NCBI RefSeq assembly: GCF_900100705.1
Contig: NZ_FNCH01000018.1
Span: 36,836-100,835, forward strand
Reading direction: 5' to 3'
DNA length: 64,000 bases
Origin: Pedobacter terrae
GTDB taxonomy: Bacteria > Bacteroidota > Bacteroidia > Sphingobacteriales > Sphingobacteriaceae
Positions 54,253-63,431 of the stretch are shown one piece after another. Numbering within the stretch: the stretch's first letter is position 1; every line of letters starts with the position of its first letter. A program made the translations under genes and the position numbers. The notes beneath the pieces are model-generated. The model saw nothing but the letters and a program-made list of their open reading frames with translations. It searched no databases and was not told the DNA's origin.

Positions 54253-55197
54253 CTAGAGGCTTGAAGGCTTATTTGCGCTCAGATTTTGTTCCGGATCTTC
54301 TTTTATAGTGCTATGAACGACAACTGCATAGTTCTTAGGTTTTATTTTTTTGCCAAATTTCGTAGCATAGCATTTTGTGAATACTGCTCCAATATATAAT
54401 ATAATGGCGGAAAAGTAGATCCACAGCATTAAAATTATAATGGAGCCAGCGGTACCATATGCGCTGCCTGGATGGCTTTTGGAAATGTAAAAGCTAATGC
54501 CAAATTTACCTGTCATAAAAAGTAATGCAGTTAAGATTGCTCCTACTGCAACATCTCTCCACCGAATCAAAGCATCGGGAAGCACTTTAAAAATTATAGC
54601 AAATAGGCTTGAAGTAATAAAAAGTGTGATAACCAAGTTGACAATGTAAATCAAAATAATCCCTACATTAGGAAAAAGCTCCTGCAGCTTGTTCATAAAT
54701 CCTTCTATTACTCCATTCACTATTAAAGATACCAGCAGCAGAAAAGCCAGACTGACCACCAAAGAAAAAGAAAGCAGGCGGTTTTTAAGGAAATTTAGCC
54801 ACCCCCTTTTAACTCTTACCTCCAAATTCCATATCGAGTTGATAGTATCCTGTATCTCCGCGAAGACTGTTGTTGCACCTATAATAAGAGCGATAAAGCC
54901 TGTGGTTGCAGCCACCATATTATCACCTGTAATTGAGGCATTTTTGATGATCTCCTGAATTTGAAGGGCCGCTTTATTACCAACCAGTGATTTTATTTGC
55001 TCGTAGATGATGCCCTCTACCGCTTGTTCTTTTAAGAAGAATGAAGAAAGAAATATAATAACCATCAACATCGGCCCGATGGAGAAAATTGTATAAAAAG
55101 CCAGGGAAGCGCTAACCTTAAGCACTTTCTGAGCAATTACATCAGTGCCAATCTGCCTAAGCAAGCCCCATATATTTTTAGCCGTTATTTTGTCCAT
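54253..55197 (-). CDS. YihY/BrkB family membrane protein
   Basis: 314 residues with six hydrophobic segments. Family marks are VLKVSASLAFYTIFSIGPMLMVI near the start, IINGATTVFAEIQDTINSIWNLEV-like segment (ALIIGATTVFAEIQDTINSIW), KVLPDALIRWRDVAVGAILTALLF and ISKSHPGSAYGTAGSIIILMLWIYFSAIILYIGAVFTK. Long labelled ribonuclease BN or BrkB, now considered a membrane protein of unclear, possibly transport, function. Basic cytoplasmic tail. Confidence 0.92.
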   Translation of the reverse strand: MDKITAKNIWGLLRQIGTDVIAQKVLKVSASLAFYTIFSIGPMLMVIIFLSSFFLKEQAVEGIIYEQIKSLVGNKAALQIQEIIKNASITGDNMVAATTGFIALIIGATTVFAEIQDTINSIWNLEVRVKRGWLNFLKNRLLSFSLVVSLAFLLLVSLIVNGVIEGFMNKLQELFPNVGIILIYIVNLVITLFITSSLFAIIFKVLPDALIRWRDVAVGAILTALLFMTGKFGISFYISKSHPGSAYGTAGSIIILMLWIYFSAIILYIGAVFTKCYATKFGKKIKPKNYAVVVHSTIKEDPEQNLSANKPSSL

Positions 55198-55334
55198 ATT
55201 ATTTTATTATGCTATAATTTTAGTTATTAGTTCCCTCGTCTGATTGGAGGATTTCTCTAATATTAAAAGTTTATCGTTTGATATCTTTAGGCTCTCCCGT
55301 ATCATAAATAATATACCAGCTTAAATCGTCATAC

Positions 55335-55861
55335 CTAAACTGGCAATTTTTTAACATTGAATAAAGGAGAATTTGGATCGGTCAGCGAGCCTTTCTTTAC
55401 AACGCTAAACTGTCCATTTGATTCCATCACGACCGCATAAACATCATCAAGAGCATAAACATTCTGACTTCTCAAAACTGAGCGCACCTCAGCTTCCGTA
55501 ACACGCTCTTTCATCAATGCTGCATGCAAAAAATCTCCTTTAAAAAATAGGAGTGTTGGGTCGGAGCTGATTATTCTTGAGAATCTCTTTGATCTTACTG
55601 AGCTTGCAGCCAAAATGTACTGCAATAAGATGAGTAAGGCAAGTGCGGTAACACCTGATGAAAGCGTAACATCCTTGCTAAGCAAGACTGTAGCTAATGT
55701 AGATCCTAAAGCAACAGTAACAATAAAATCAAACTCCTCATTTGTGAGAGCGTCCTCTTGCCTGAAATTCTGAGCATGAGAATTAGTGAAAGGTAGGTTA
55801 GTATGCCAATTGTCAAGGTTCTGAAAATGCTATCCCAGTTATCAAAAAACAATTTTTCCAT
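55335..55861 (-). pseudogene. DUF421 (YetF-like) membrane protein with frameshift
   Basis: From the ATG at 55861 the frame reads MEKLFFDNWDSIFRTLTIGI then LRISGKRTLSQM, the usual DUF421 N-terminus. It then leaves frame near 55740; the next frame continues FDFIVTVALGSTLATVLLSK through VRSKRFSRIISSDPTLLFFK to the C-terminal stop at 55335. One missing base in the Met-Asn-Glu-Phe-Asp segment explains it. All parts are otherwise intact, so it is a recent mutation or a sequencing error. Confidence 0.85.
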
Positions 55862-56270
55862 ATCTGTATTATTTAGGGTGTAAAAAAAGTGTATGACTAA
55901 AAAACATAGAAAGCCGGTAATTGTTAGATCGCATAGTTTTCAGCGGGCAAGTTTGACGATATTGAGCGGTTAGCATAAGAAGATTTAAACAGAACAGCTA
56001 ATATATTAACTTGCGATGTTGCCAAAACACATTTGCAATTTCTATCGCAAATCCAAAGAAATCATTAGACTTACAGTGCAAAACAATTTTTGCTTATCTG
56101 ATAGATTAGGTCTTGATAATAGAATAAGTTTCAAATACAGTTCTCTTCTTTAAATACCGGTTCGGAGATGGTGTTCATCAAATTTGATCGAGCAGTATTT
56201 ATCATATATTAATCGGCGTCCTTACTGTTTTTATTCGGGTGGTATAGATCAGCAGTTTTGATAATATCCA
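55862..56270. other. Gene-free stretch
   Basis: About 410 bp of AT-rich DNA between two minus-strand genes. No credible open frame, RNA or repeat. Confidence 0.6.
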
Positions 56271-57863
56271 TTATGGCGTAAAAAGATGTTCCGCAAGTCG
56301 TCTGTCGTGGCCATAAATATCTTTCCTGAAATTCAGTTTACCTGATGAGTCTACCCACGAAGTAAAATAGGTGATGTATACAGGTACTGGACTATCCAAA
56401 TTGACCCATTTTTCTGAGTTTTCATGCATTGCTTCGTTTATTTTGCTGGAAGTCCATTCTTTCTGGGGTGATAACAGGTTTGAAGCAAGTGCAAATGGAT
56501 CTTCTACCCTAATGCAGCCATGACTAAATGCCCTGGTTGTCCGTTTAAATAATTGCCTTGATGGGGTGTCATGTAGATAGATGCTGTATTTGTTTGGAAA
56601 AATAAATTTAACTCTTCCAAGCGCATTTGCCGGTCCGGGCTTCTGCCTTACTATGGGTAAACCATTCTGTTCGCCCCGGATTTCCATGTTATGATCAGCG
56701 ATATAATTTTTATTTCGTTCTAATCCGGGCACTACTTCGTTTTTGACAATACTCATGGGGAGATTCCAATAGGGGCTGAACACCACGTGCTTGATCTGAT
56801 CTGAAAAGATAATTGTTCGCGTAGCTGCTTTTCCAACTACTACATCCATACTCAAAACATCTTCATTACCCTGGTAAACATGCATCCGGAACGATGGTAT
56901 GTTGACTTCAACCCTTTTAGATTCATCGTGTTGTGGCATCCACCGCATTCTTTCCATATTGATCAGCATTTGTTTAAGTTTTTCCTTAATAGGAATGTTT
57001 AAGGTTTCTATAGTTTTGGGGCCAATAACAGCATCTACAGTTAAGCCGTGCCTCGCTTGAAAACTTTCTACGGCACTTACCAAATTCTCGTCATACAATG
57101 AGGTTGTATCTGTGGTCGTCAGGTCGCCAAGCCTAATCAATCTGTTTTTAATGGTTTTAATAATTTGTGAAGTATCACCTTGTCTCAATACTTCTCCTTT
57201 CATCAAAGTAATTTCAATCCAGTTTTCCTGATGTAGGGATTTTAAGCGTATTACCTGAGCGCTCATTGCGAGATACTCCTTGCTGATTGGTAACCAGGAG
57301 TTAACAGTAAGGTCATTAGCAGAAACCAATGTATTCATTATTTCCGCCATTTTAATTTTCTTTCGAGGGATATGCCATTGAAAATTTTCAGGATTTACTT
57401 TTCCGGAATAAGCGCGCTTTATAAAACGCATAAAAAAATCAGTTAACTGTAGCTCAAGCTCACCATAGCTTTTAACGGAGTCCAGTTTTATCCCTTCGCT
57501 TTGCAGAAGTTCAATCTGGGCGTTCAGTTTTGGATTTCTAAGTGTCGAATCCGCGGAGTAGAACTGATAGTTATCATATAGATTCAAAAATATCTGGGCA
57601 TGTTCTGAAAGGCCCTCTTCTGTCACCCATGCATGCTGGTAATCCCTACTTTTATAGAATTGCCTGATCTGGTTAGACGCCGTGGGGGTAAACCGTTGAT
57701 AAAGGATAAAATTCTCTATGCTAGTACTGTCTGTGTGAAAGCCGGTAACCAAGATAGTATCTTTCAAATCCTGATTTAGATAAGATAACGCACCTGCTTT
57801 TACAGGCTGGCATAGTATGCATAAAAGGAAAAGGGTGAAAAGGGACCTGATTACATTTCTCAT
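56271..57863 (-). CDS. L,D-transpeptidase, YcbB/LdtD type
   Basis: 530 residues with signal peptide (LFTLFLLCILCQPVKAG). A helical N-terminal domain precedes a peptidoglycan-binding repeat (NLVSAVESFQARHGLTVDAVIGPKTIETLN) near 265-295. The YkuD catalytic domain contains VEVNIPSFRMHVYQ, YLHDTPSRQLFKRTTRAFSHGCIRVEDPF, with catalytic Cys in SHGCIRV. It should form 3-3 cross-links or attach proteins in the periplasmic peptidoglycan. Length agrees with the large YcbB type. Confidence 0.94.
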   Translation of the reverse strand: MRNVIRSLFTLFLLCILCQPVKAGALSYLNQDLKDTILVTGFHTDSTSIENFILYQRFTPTASNQIRQFYKSRDYQHAWVTEEGLSEHAQIFLNLYDNYQFYSADSTLRNPKLNAQIELLQSEGIKLDSVKSYGELELQLTDFFMRFIKRAYSGKVNPENFQWHIPRKKIKMAEIMNTLVSANDLTVNSWLPISKEYLAMSAQVIRLKSLHQENWIEITLMKGEVLRQGDTSQIIKTIKNRLIRLGDLTTTDTTSLYDENLVSAVESFQARHGLTVDAVIGPKTIETLNIPIKEKLKQMLINMERMRWMPQHDESKRVEVNIPSFRMHVYQGNEDVLSMDVVVGKAATRTIIFSDQIKHVVFSPYWNLPMSIVKNEVVPGLERNKNYIADHNMEIRGEQNGLPIVRQKPGPANALGRVKFIFPNKYSIYLHDTPSRQLFKRTTRAFSHGCIRVEDPFALASNLLSPQKEWTSSKINEAMHENSEKWVNLDSPVPVYITYFTSWVDSSGKLNFRKDIYGHDRRLAEHLFTP

Positions 57864-58108
57864 AATTTCACTTCACAACAATACTGCCAGGTAGGAATCT
57901 ACATTGGTATCCGCTACCCTTGGTTAGTATTTTCTGTTTAATTCTTAAATATCCATCCTAATGATGGTAAGTTGTAGTCTCACAACCGGCAGACTAATTA
58001 ATGACCTCCGGTTCTGTAATTCACTTTTTTGAATCAATAATGTTTAGCGCTTAATTTTATTGGATTAAGCAGTTTGCCGGCTCGCATTGGTTCAATTAAC
58101 ACTTACCC

Positions 58109-58804
58109 TTACGTAAATGGCGGGTAGTCAATTTTGTCGGAAAAGAAATCTTTCGCATTGATTATTGGTGCTGAACGTAGCTCATCGTCGTTAAGAGAAA
58201 TTTTGATACAATTATCGTCCCATGAAATGGAATTAATCTTATTTTTATCAAGTACAACCATTTCTTGATCGGAGGTAAATACATCGTCAAACAGCAAATA
58301 TTCTATCTTCCAGCTACTTAAATCAATCATTAAATCTTTGGTCCGGCCGACCATACCATTCGAATTGTGTACCTCATAATCGGAAATATGCTTAAAACTA
58401 CGCAGGTTGAGGTCATAATTGTTGTTATTTTTCAAATTTTGATTGCCAATGTATCTTGAATGATCCGAAACGATAATTCCTCCATATCCGGGCCATGAGT
58501 AATGGTTAAACAGGCTTAATTCCTGTTGTCTGGATACAGGCATATCGCTATCAATATTCGGACTTTCCTTGATTTGCATTCTTGTCAAATTAACTGGTAA
58601 GATATTCGCAGAGATATCTGTTGTTTCCTGTAAGGCACAAGGTGCAATCAGTACCCGACGTTGAAAAAGCCAGTTTCCTGTTTCAACAATAAGATAGCGA
58701 ACCTCCCAGGTGTCATCATCAAAATAGATATCTTTTACTTTTCCTATCAGTCCATCAGACGCCTCAAGTGAAATTTCCAGAAGTGTAGTAGCGTATGTTT
58801 GCAT
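58109..58804 (-). CDS. Tandem PRC-barrel domain protein
   Basis: 231 residues with two PRC-barrel-like units: SDGLIGKVKDIYFDDDTWEVRYLIVETGNWL at about 15-45 and NSNGMVGRTKDLMIDLSSWKIEYLLFD at about 147-174. No signal peptide or membrane segment. Such proteins are usually cytoplasmic and appear in stress-related neighbourhoods; function is unclear. It lies among envelope stress genes on the same strand. Confidence 0.88.
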   Translation of the reverse strand: MQTYATTLLEISLEASDGLIGKVKDIYFDDDTWEVRYLIVETGNWLFQRRVLIAPCALQETTDISANILPVNLTRMQIKESPNIDSDMPVSRQQELSLFNHYSWPGYGGIIVSDHSRYIGNQNLKNNNNYDLNLRSFKHISDYEVHNSNGMVGRTKDLMIDLSSWKIEYLLFDDVFTSDQEMVVLDKNKINSISWDDNCIKISLNDDELRSAPIINAKDFFSDKIDYPPFT

Positions 58805-59470
58805 AATTCTTAATTAATATTAGTACAACATTCCCCTTATGTTTATGTTTGCCCTTTTGGAGTTGAATAGATAAAATGGCAAAACGTCGTTTTCATTTCC
58901 TATATAGTGTAAACCAGGGTATATTGACCCCTGATCACCAGAAATGAATTTGCTGTAAAGTTTTGCTTGTCTGCATTTTAGAGAATTGGCGGATAGGCTT
59001 CAAATGAATTGGTTTATGCAGTGTATAATGCAAAATCGCAATAATCGCAATTGCTGATAACTGAAGCCTGGTCAGTGGTGTAAACTCAAACTTGTGATGC
59101 CATCCTTAATAACATATGATTTTGATTTCAGGACAGATTACTTTAATCAAAATGTTTAAGATACGTTCGTTTTTTTGATACAAATATAATGTTTCGAACT
59201 CTTGGCCACTTCAATAAATATTCATTTCCCAAGTCTTTTGTAATGAAGTGTTTAACAAAACTTCAAAAGGCTTACCACAATTTTCAAACTTAATTCCCAT
59301 AACTTCAAAATTATATCGGTCAGTTATTTCTTAATAGTTCACTGCAGCAATAGATCTTTAACCTGTCTACGCTAGTTGGATCTATAAAATCTTTCAGTGG
59401 AATATTCTGGCCAATATATTTTCACCAGTCCTCAGTTTGTTAAAAGGTTCGGGATCTTAGATAAGACCTG
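58805..59470. other. Gene-free stretch
   Basis: About 665 bp with AT-rich composition between two minus-strand genes. I found no credible open frame, RNA gene or repeat; long enough to hide a small RNA. Confidence 0.55.
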
Positions 59471-59830
59471 CTAAGCTAACATTGCAGATTTTAGCCTTTC
59501 AAGCAATTCATTTATATCAAATGGTTTACTGATGAAATTTTCGGGTTCGCAGATTCCTTTAAGGTCACGGATGTTTGCATGTGCACTCATAATGATTACG
59601 GGTACATTATCATAGCGATCTTCATTTTTTATTTCCCGACATAAATCTATTCCCGATCCATCAGGCAACATGACATCAAATAAGTATAAATCAGGTATAA
59701 TGGTAATATCCCTGTTTTTAAATTCCTTAATGCTTGCAAAACATTCAACCACGTAATTTTCTGATGTTAGAAGCATTTCCAGCACTTCCCTAATCCCCTG
59801 ATCGTCTTCTAACAGAAATATTTTTCTCAT
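59471..59830 (-). CDS. Single-domain response regulator
   Basis: 119 residues, a receiver domain only: acidic pair LLEDDQG, phospho-acceptor Asp in LYLFDVMLPDGSGIDLC (about 52), Thr/Ser position in VIIMSAHA and Lys in ENFISKPFDI. It has no output domain. It lies 67 bp downstream of the multi-PAS histidine kinase and is presumably its partner or a phosphorelay intermediate. Confidence 0.92.
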   Translation of the reverse strand: MRKIFLLEDDQGIREVLEMLLTSENYVVECFASIKEFKNRDITIIPDLYLFDVMLPDGSGIDLCREIKNEDRYDNVPVIIMSAHANIRDLKGICEPENFISKPFDINELLERLKSAMLA

Positions 59831-59897
59831 TCTATTTTAATAAATACAGAACACAACCAGGGCGTATATGTTTTAAAAATCCTATATTCTTTCCTGT

Positions 59898-62645
59898 TTA
59901 AAGAACTGGCTGATCCTGTGTGGGAAGGCTAAACCAGAACGTACTTCCCTTGTCAATTTCGCTATCAACACCAATTTTTCCACCATGATTTTTTATAATT
60001 TCCGAACTTATATATAATCCCAGACCAAGACCGGTAAATTTTTTACCTTCATAATCGGCCCTGTAGTAACGGTCGAAAAGGTGCTTTAACTTTTCCTGTG
60101 GAATTCCGGGTCCAAAATCCTTTACACAAACCTTGACATCGCTGTCTCCATTTTGAATGGCGGTTATGATAATTTTATCAGTATCGGGAGCATATTTAAT
60201 GGCATTCGTTATGAAATTAATAAGCACCTGGCCAATTTGCTGATTATCAGCAAAAAGTTTTAATTTTTTTTCCGCTTCAAACACAATCTGTTTTGTAGTG
60301 GTTTGTCTGAGCTGTGAACAGCAGTTTTCAACAAGCTCATATAACGAAAAAGTTGTCCGGTCAATCTTAAGATGCCCCTGTTCCATCCTGGTGGAATCCA
60401 ATAGATCGTTTAATAATCTTGAAAGGTTGTCCAGACTTCGGATGGATTGATCTATCAGTTTCTGCCTTGATTCATCCGGTAATTTTGTATGTGCCCTTTC
60501 CAGTAATTGTAGAGAGGCTTTCAGGGATGTTACCGGGGTTTTAAGCTCGTGGCTGGCGATGTTGATAAAATCCTCTTTGCCCTGTGTAATAAGCCTTCTC
60601 GAAGTGACATCCATAAAAGTTCCGATACCACCAGTCAGGTTACCCTGGTCATCAAAAATCGGAGCAGCATTGATGGATATATAAATCCGATTCCCGTTTG
60701 GGGGCTGTACGCCAATCTCCACATCGAAAACCTGACGGCCGGTCGACATCATAATTGACATGGGATGCTCCTCATCGGGAAGAGGAGTTCCGTCCAGACG
60801 GAGATTTTGCCAGCGGGGGTCATCATATGTACGCTCTTCAATTTCGCTCAAGGTTAACCCCAGTATTTGTTGTGCCATTGGGTTGGCATATATAAGCTGT
60901 CCGTTTGTATCAATGATCCCGACCCCTTCAGCCATCGTCTCGAGTATACCCTGCAGCCGCTGTTCATTTTGTTTCAGCGTATCCTCCAATACTGTTTTTT
61001 CAGAGATGGTTTTATCCCGATCCCTGATTGCATATATCTGGTCTGATACTTCTAAAGCCATATTGATTACACCAGTCACTTTACCATTTTCTACATATGG
61101 CGCATAACTAAAATTAAAATAGCCCTCATTTAGATTTCCATTTCTTAAAAAGTTGACTGGGCTTGCTGATTCGGCTCGGGCAATGCCATCTCTGTAGGTA
61201 GCCATTAGTTTTTCAGCGGCCGGCTGGCCCAATAGTTCCGGGATCTCCTCGAACAAGGGTTTGCCAATAATAGTATCATCTTTTCCGATGAGCTCCAACA
61301 TGGCTGCATTAATCATTGTAACAATAAAATCATTGCCCTTGACCAGCATTATGGCAACAGGTGACTGCGCTACAAGGTTTCTGAATCCCAGCTCGCTATC
61401 TTTGAATTGGTTATTGAGAGAATTTATCGCAAGATTGAGGGCAAGAAGCTCACCGTTATCATGGGTGAGTCCTTGATTTATAGCGCTTAAATTATGATTT
61501 TCGATATGCAGTTCCCCATTTGAATTATACAGTTTCGCGTTTTGGTCTTCAAGATTCGAATTGATGGTCTTGATGGCTCTATTGTACTCTTCAAGCTTTT
61601 CATTGGTTGCAGTATACTCTTCATTCATTGCGGCGAGCTCTTCGTTGGTGCTCTGAAGTTCTTCATTCATAACTGCCAGTTCCTCGATATATCCCTGAAG
61701 TTTGTGCTCGCTCTCCTTTAAAGCATTTTTGGCTAAAACCTGCTCGGTTGTATCCTGAACGGTACACATTATCGCATCAACCTTACCCGCAGGGTCGAGC
61801 ATGGGGATAAGGTCAATATTGATATATTTGGGTTGGGCATTTTCAATTTCTCTTGAAGAGTCCAAAACGTCACTGAGCGAAACTTTTTTTGCAGATAGAA
61901 ATACATTATCCAGTTCATCATTGAATTTTTGACCTTTTAATAACGGAAAAACTTCCAGCATTGGCCTTCCAATTACTTCTTCTTGCAAGTGGCCCCATAT
62001 CTTCAGCATTTCGGGATTAGCGCTCTCAATGACCATATCCTTTCCTTTCAGAAGTGCCAGACCGATTGGTGAGAATTTAACCAACTGCTGCATACGGTGC
62101 TCAGTAAAAGCAAGTCGCCTGTGGGTCGCAACAAGCTCTTCGTTAACCTGGCTGAGTTCCTCATTGGAAGCCTGATACTCTTCGTTTGCAGCCTGTAATT
62201 GCTCAATAATCTGCTGTTCAAGTGCTTCTTTTTCCCTTACCAATTTCCAGGCATTCACACGTTCTGTTACATCAGTAGCTGTATTTATAATACAAAGTTG
62301 TGTTCCCGAAGAATCGAAAACCGGTTTATAGACAAAATCAAAATAAGAACTTACCAGCTGACCATTAATTTCCAGGGTTGCCTTGACATCTTTTCCTGTA
62401 TACTGCTGGCCTGTTTTCCAGACCTCCTTAAGAAGTTGTTTGAAAGGCTGACCTTCCAGCTCAGGCAAAGCATCTTCAAACTTTTTTCCAATGACAGTAT
62501 TATCTTTCCCCCAAAACTCAAGCATTTCCCTGCTTGCCATTTGGATAATGAGTTCGGGGCCAATGTATATCGCTGTAGCCTGGGTAGACTGATTTAGGAT
62601 ATCGAGCAAAGCGGGATTGCCTATAACAGATAGGAGGTTATGCAT
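59898..62645 (-). CDS. Multi-PAS sensor histidine kinase
   Basis: 915 residues, soluble. Four PAS domains are indicated by repeated IGPELIIQMASREMLEFWGKD, SPIGLALLKGKDMVIESANP, SPVAIMLVKGNDFIVTMINA and MAEGVGIIDTNGQLIYANPM. Coiled-coil linkers rich in NEELxxxNEEL lie between, for example ELQSTNEELAAMNEEYTATN. The kinase has FINIASHELKTPVTSLKASL with phospho-acceptor His, NAIKYAP, DFGPGIP and GLGLGLYISSEII. The signal is likely redox, light or small-molecule bound in PAS. Precedes the receiver gene in the same operon. Confidence 0.93.
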   Translation of the reverse strand: MHNLLSVIGNPALLDILNQSTQATAIYIGPELIIQMASREMLEFWGKDNTVIGKKFEDALPELEGQPFKQLLKEVWKTGQQYTGKDVKATLEINGQLVSSYFDFVYKPVFDSSGTQLCIINTATDVTERVNAWKLVREKEALEQQIIEQLQAANEEYQASNEELSQVNEELVATHRRLAFTEHRMQQLVKFSPIGLALLKGKDMVIESANPEMLKIWGHLQEEVIGRPMLEVFPLLKGQKFNDELDNVFLSAKKVSLSDVLDSSREIENAQPKYINIDLIPMLDPAGKVDAIMCTVQDTTEQVLAKNALKESEHKLQGYIEELAVMNEELQSTNEELAAMNEEYTATNEKLEEYNRAIKTINSNLEDQNAKLYNSNGELHIENHNLSAINQGLTHDNGELLALNLAINSLNNQFKDSELGFRNLVAQSPVAIMLVKGNDFIVTMINAAMLELIGKDDTIIGKPLFEEIPELLGQPAAEKLMATYRDGIARAESASPVNFLRNGNLNEGYFNFSYAPYVENGKVTGVINMALEVSDQIYAIRDRDKTISEKTVLEDTLKQNEQRLQGILETMAEGVGIIDTNGQLIYANPMAQQILGLTLSEIEERTYDDPRWQNLRLDGTPLPDEEHPMSIMMSTGRQVFDVEIGVQPPNGNRIYISINAAPIFDDQGNLTGGIGTFMDVTSRRLITQGKEDFINIASHELKTPVTSLKASLQLLERAHTKLPDESRQKLIDQSIRSLDNLSRLLNDLLDSTRMEQGHLKIDRTTFSLYELVENCCSQLRQTTTKQIVFEAEKKLKLFADNQQIGQVLINFITNAIKYAPDTDKIIITAIQNGDSDVKVCVKDFGPGIPQEKLKHLFDRYYRADYEGKKFTGLGLGLYISSEIIKNHGGKIGVDSEIDKGSTFWFSLPTQDQPVL

Positions 62646-62806
62646 TTAAAATTTATTATAATTTTGAATAACTTCAAAGTTAATCAATAGAAGTCCGGTT
62701 AACAAGCTAAAATTGGCTCTTTCCTGTCCTGCAATTGTAAGCTCAGATTGATTGTTTGCCACATTACAAGTGTTTTATACATTGTGTTAATTTATTTATG
62801 GACTGT

Positions 62807-63295
62807 AAATATATTTTAAAATACTTTGAAATTAGTGTTGCTAAAGATCTTTTGCATTTGCTTAGCGAGCAGGTGGTAGCTACATTCAATCAAATGTCGA
62901 TGGGGAAAAAGGATGCCTATCAAGAGCTTTCAGTTCAGCACAAAGAAATCCTGGCAAAAATTATTAGACTCGAAGAACGTTTTGTGGAAGAGGATATTGA
63001 AAGAGAATTATATAAGCGTTACAGATTGAAATATGATAATGAAAAGGAAGAAATAGAGAAGAATTTGCTCTTGCTATCTAAACAAGTGTCGGGCCTTGAA
63101 AAAGTAACTAATATTGCACTCAAATTCTGCATTGAATTGCCCAAGAAGTGGTTTTTCGCTGATTATCATACCAAGCAACAGCTTCAACAACTCCTGTTCC
63201 CTAGTGGCATTTTTTATGATAAGAAAAGTGATAAATGTCGAACTTTGAAAATTAATTCTGTGTTTTTTTATATTACTTATATTCAGCAAGTTATG
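62807..63295 (+). pseudogene. Serine recombinase C-terminal remnant (copy 2)
   Basis: The frame reads FEISVAKDLLHLLSEQVVAT, RLEERFVEEDIERELYKRYR, LKYDNEKEEIEKNLLLLSKQ, DYHTKQQLQQLLFPSGIFYD and LKINSVFFYITYIQQV, the coiled and C-terminal regions of large serine recombinases of Bacteroidota. The catalytic and DNA-binding domains are absent. The open frame runs on through a hairpin into the tRNA, so its end is artificial. Homologous to copy 1 at 26647-27009, less decayed. Confidence 0.8.
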
Positions 63296-63305
63296 ATGAA
63301 AAAAG

Positions 63306-63347
63306 AAAAGCGGAATACCCGAATTATGTCTCGAATATTCCGCTTTT
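63306..63347. terminator. Strong hairpin terminator, copy 2
   Basis: A 12-bp stem identical to that at 27022-27063 (AAAAGCGGAATA / TATTCCGCTTTT) with a related 18-nt loop. It lies 8 bp past the tRNA-Met 3' end and would terminate the tRNA transcript on the minus strand and the remnant on the plus strand. Confidence 0.85.
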
Positions 63348-63354
63348 TCTGCTT

Positions 63355-63431
63355 TGGTAGCGGGGAGCAGGATCGAACTGCCGACCTCAGGGTTATGAAT
63401 CCTGCGCTCTAACCATCTGAGCTACCCCGCC
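63355..63431 (-). tRNA. tRNA-Met (CAT)
   Basis: Reverse complement begins GGCGGGGTAGCTCAGATGGT, forms a complete cloverleaf (7-bp acceptor stem with a G-U first pair, D-loop TCAGATGGTTAGA, anticodon loop with CAT, T-loop GGTTCGA-type GTTCGATCC) and ends with encoded CCA. Anticodon CAT means elongator or initiator Met or, if modified, Ile; elongator Met seems likeliest. Confidence 0.93.

Noticed and set aside
55335..55685. A complete 116-residue DUF421 protein
   Set aside because: The family N-terminus is encoded just upstream in another frame; the short gene call is an effect of a frameshift.
62756..63412. A single 218-codon gene through to the tRNA
   Set aside because: The open frame runs through a strong terminator and into tRNA-Met; only the middle matches a recombinase C-terminus, so it is a remnant, not a full gene.
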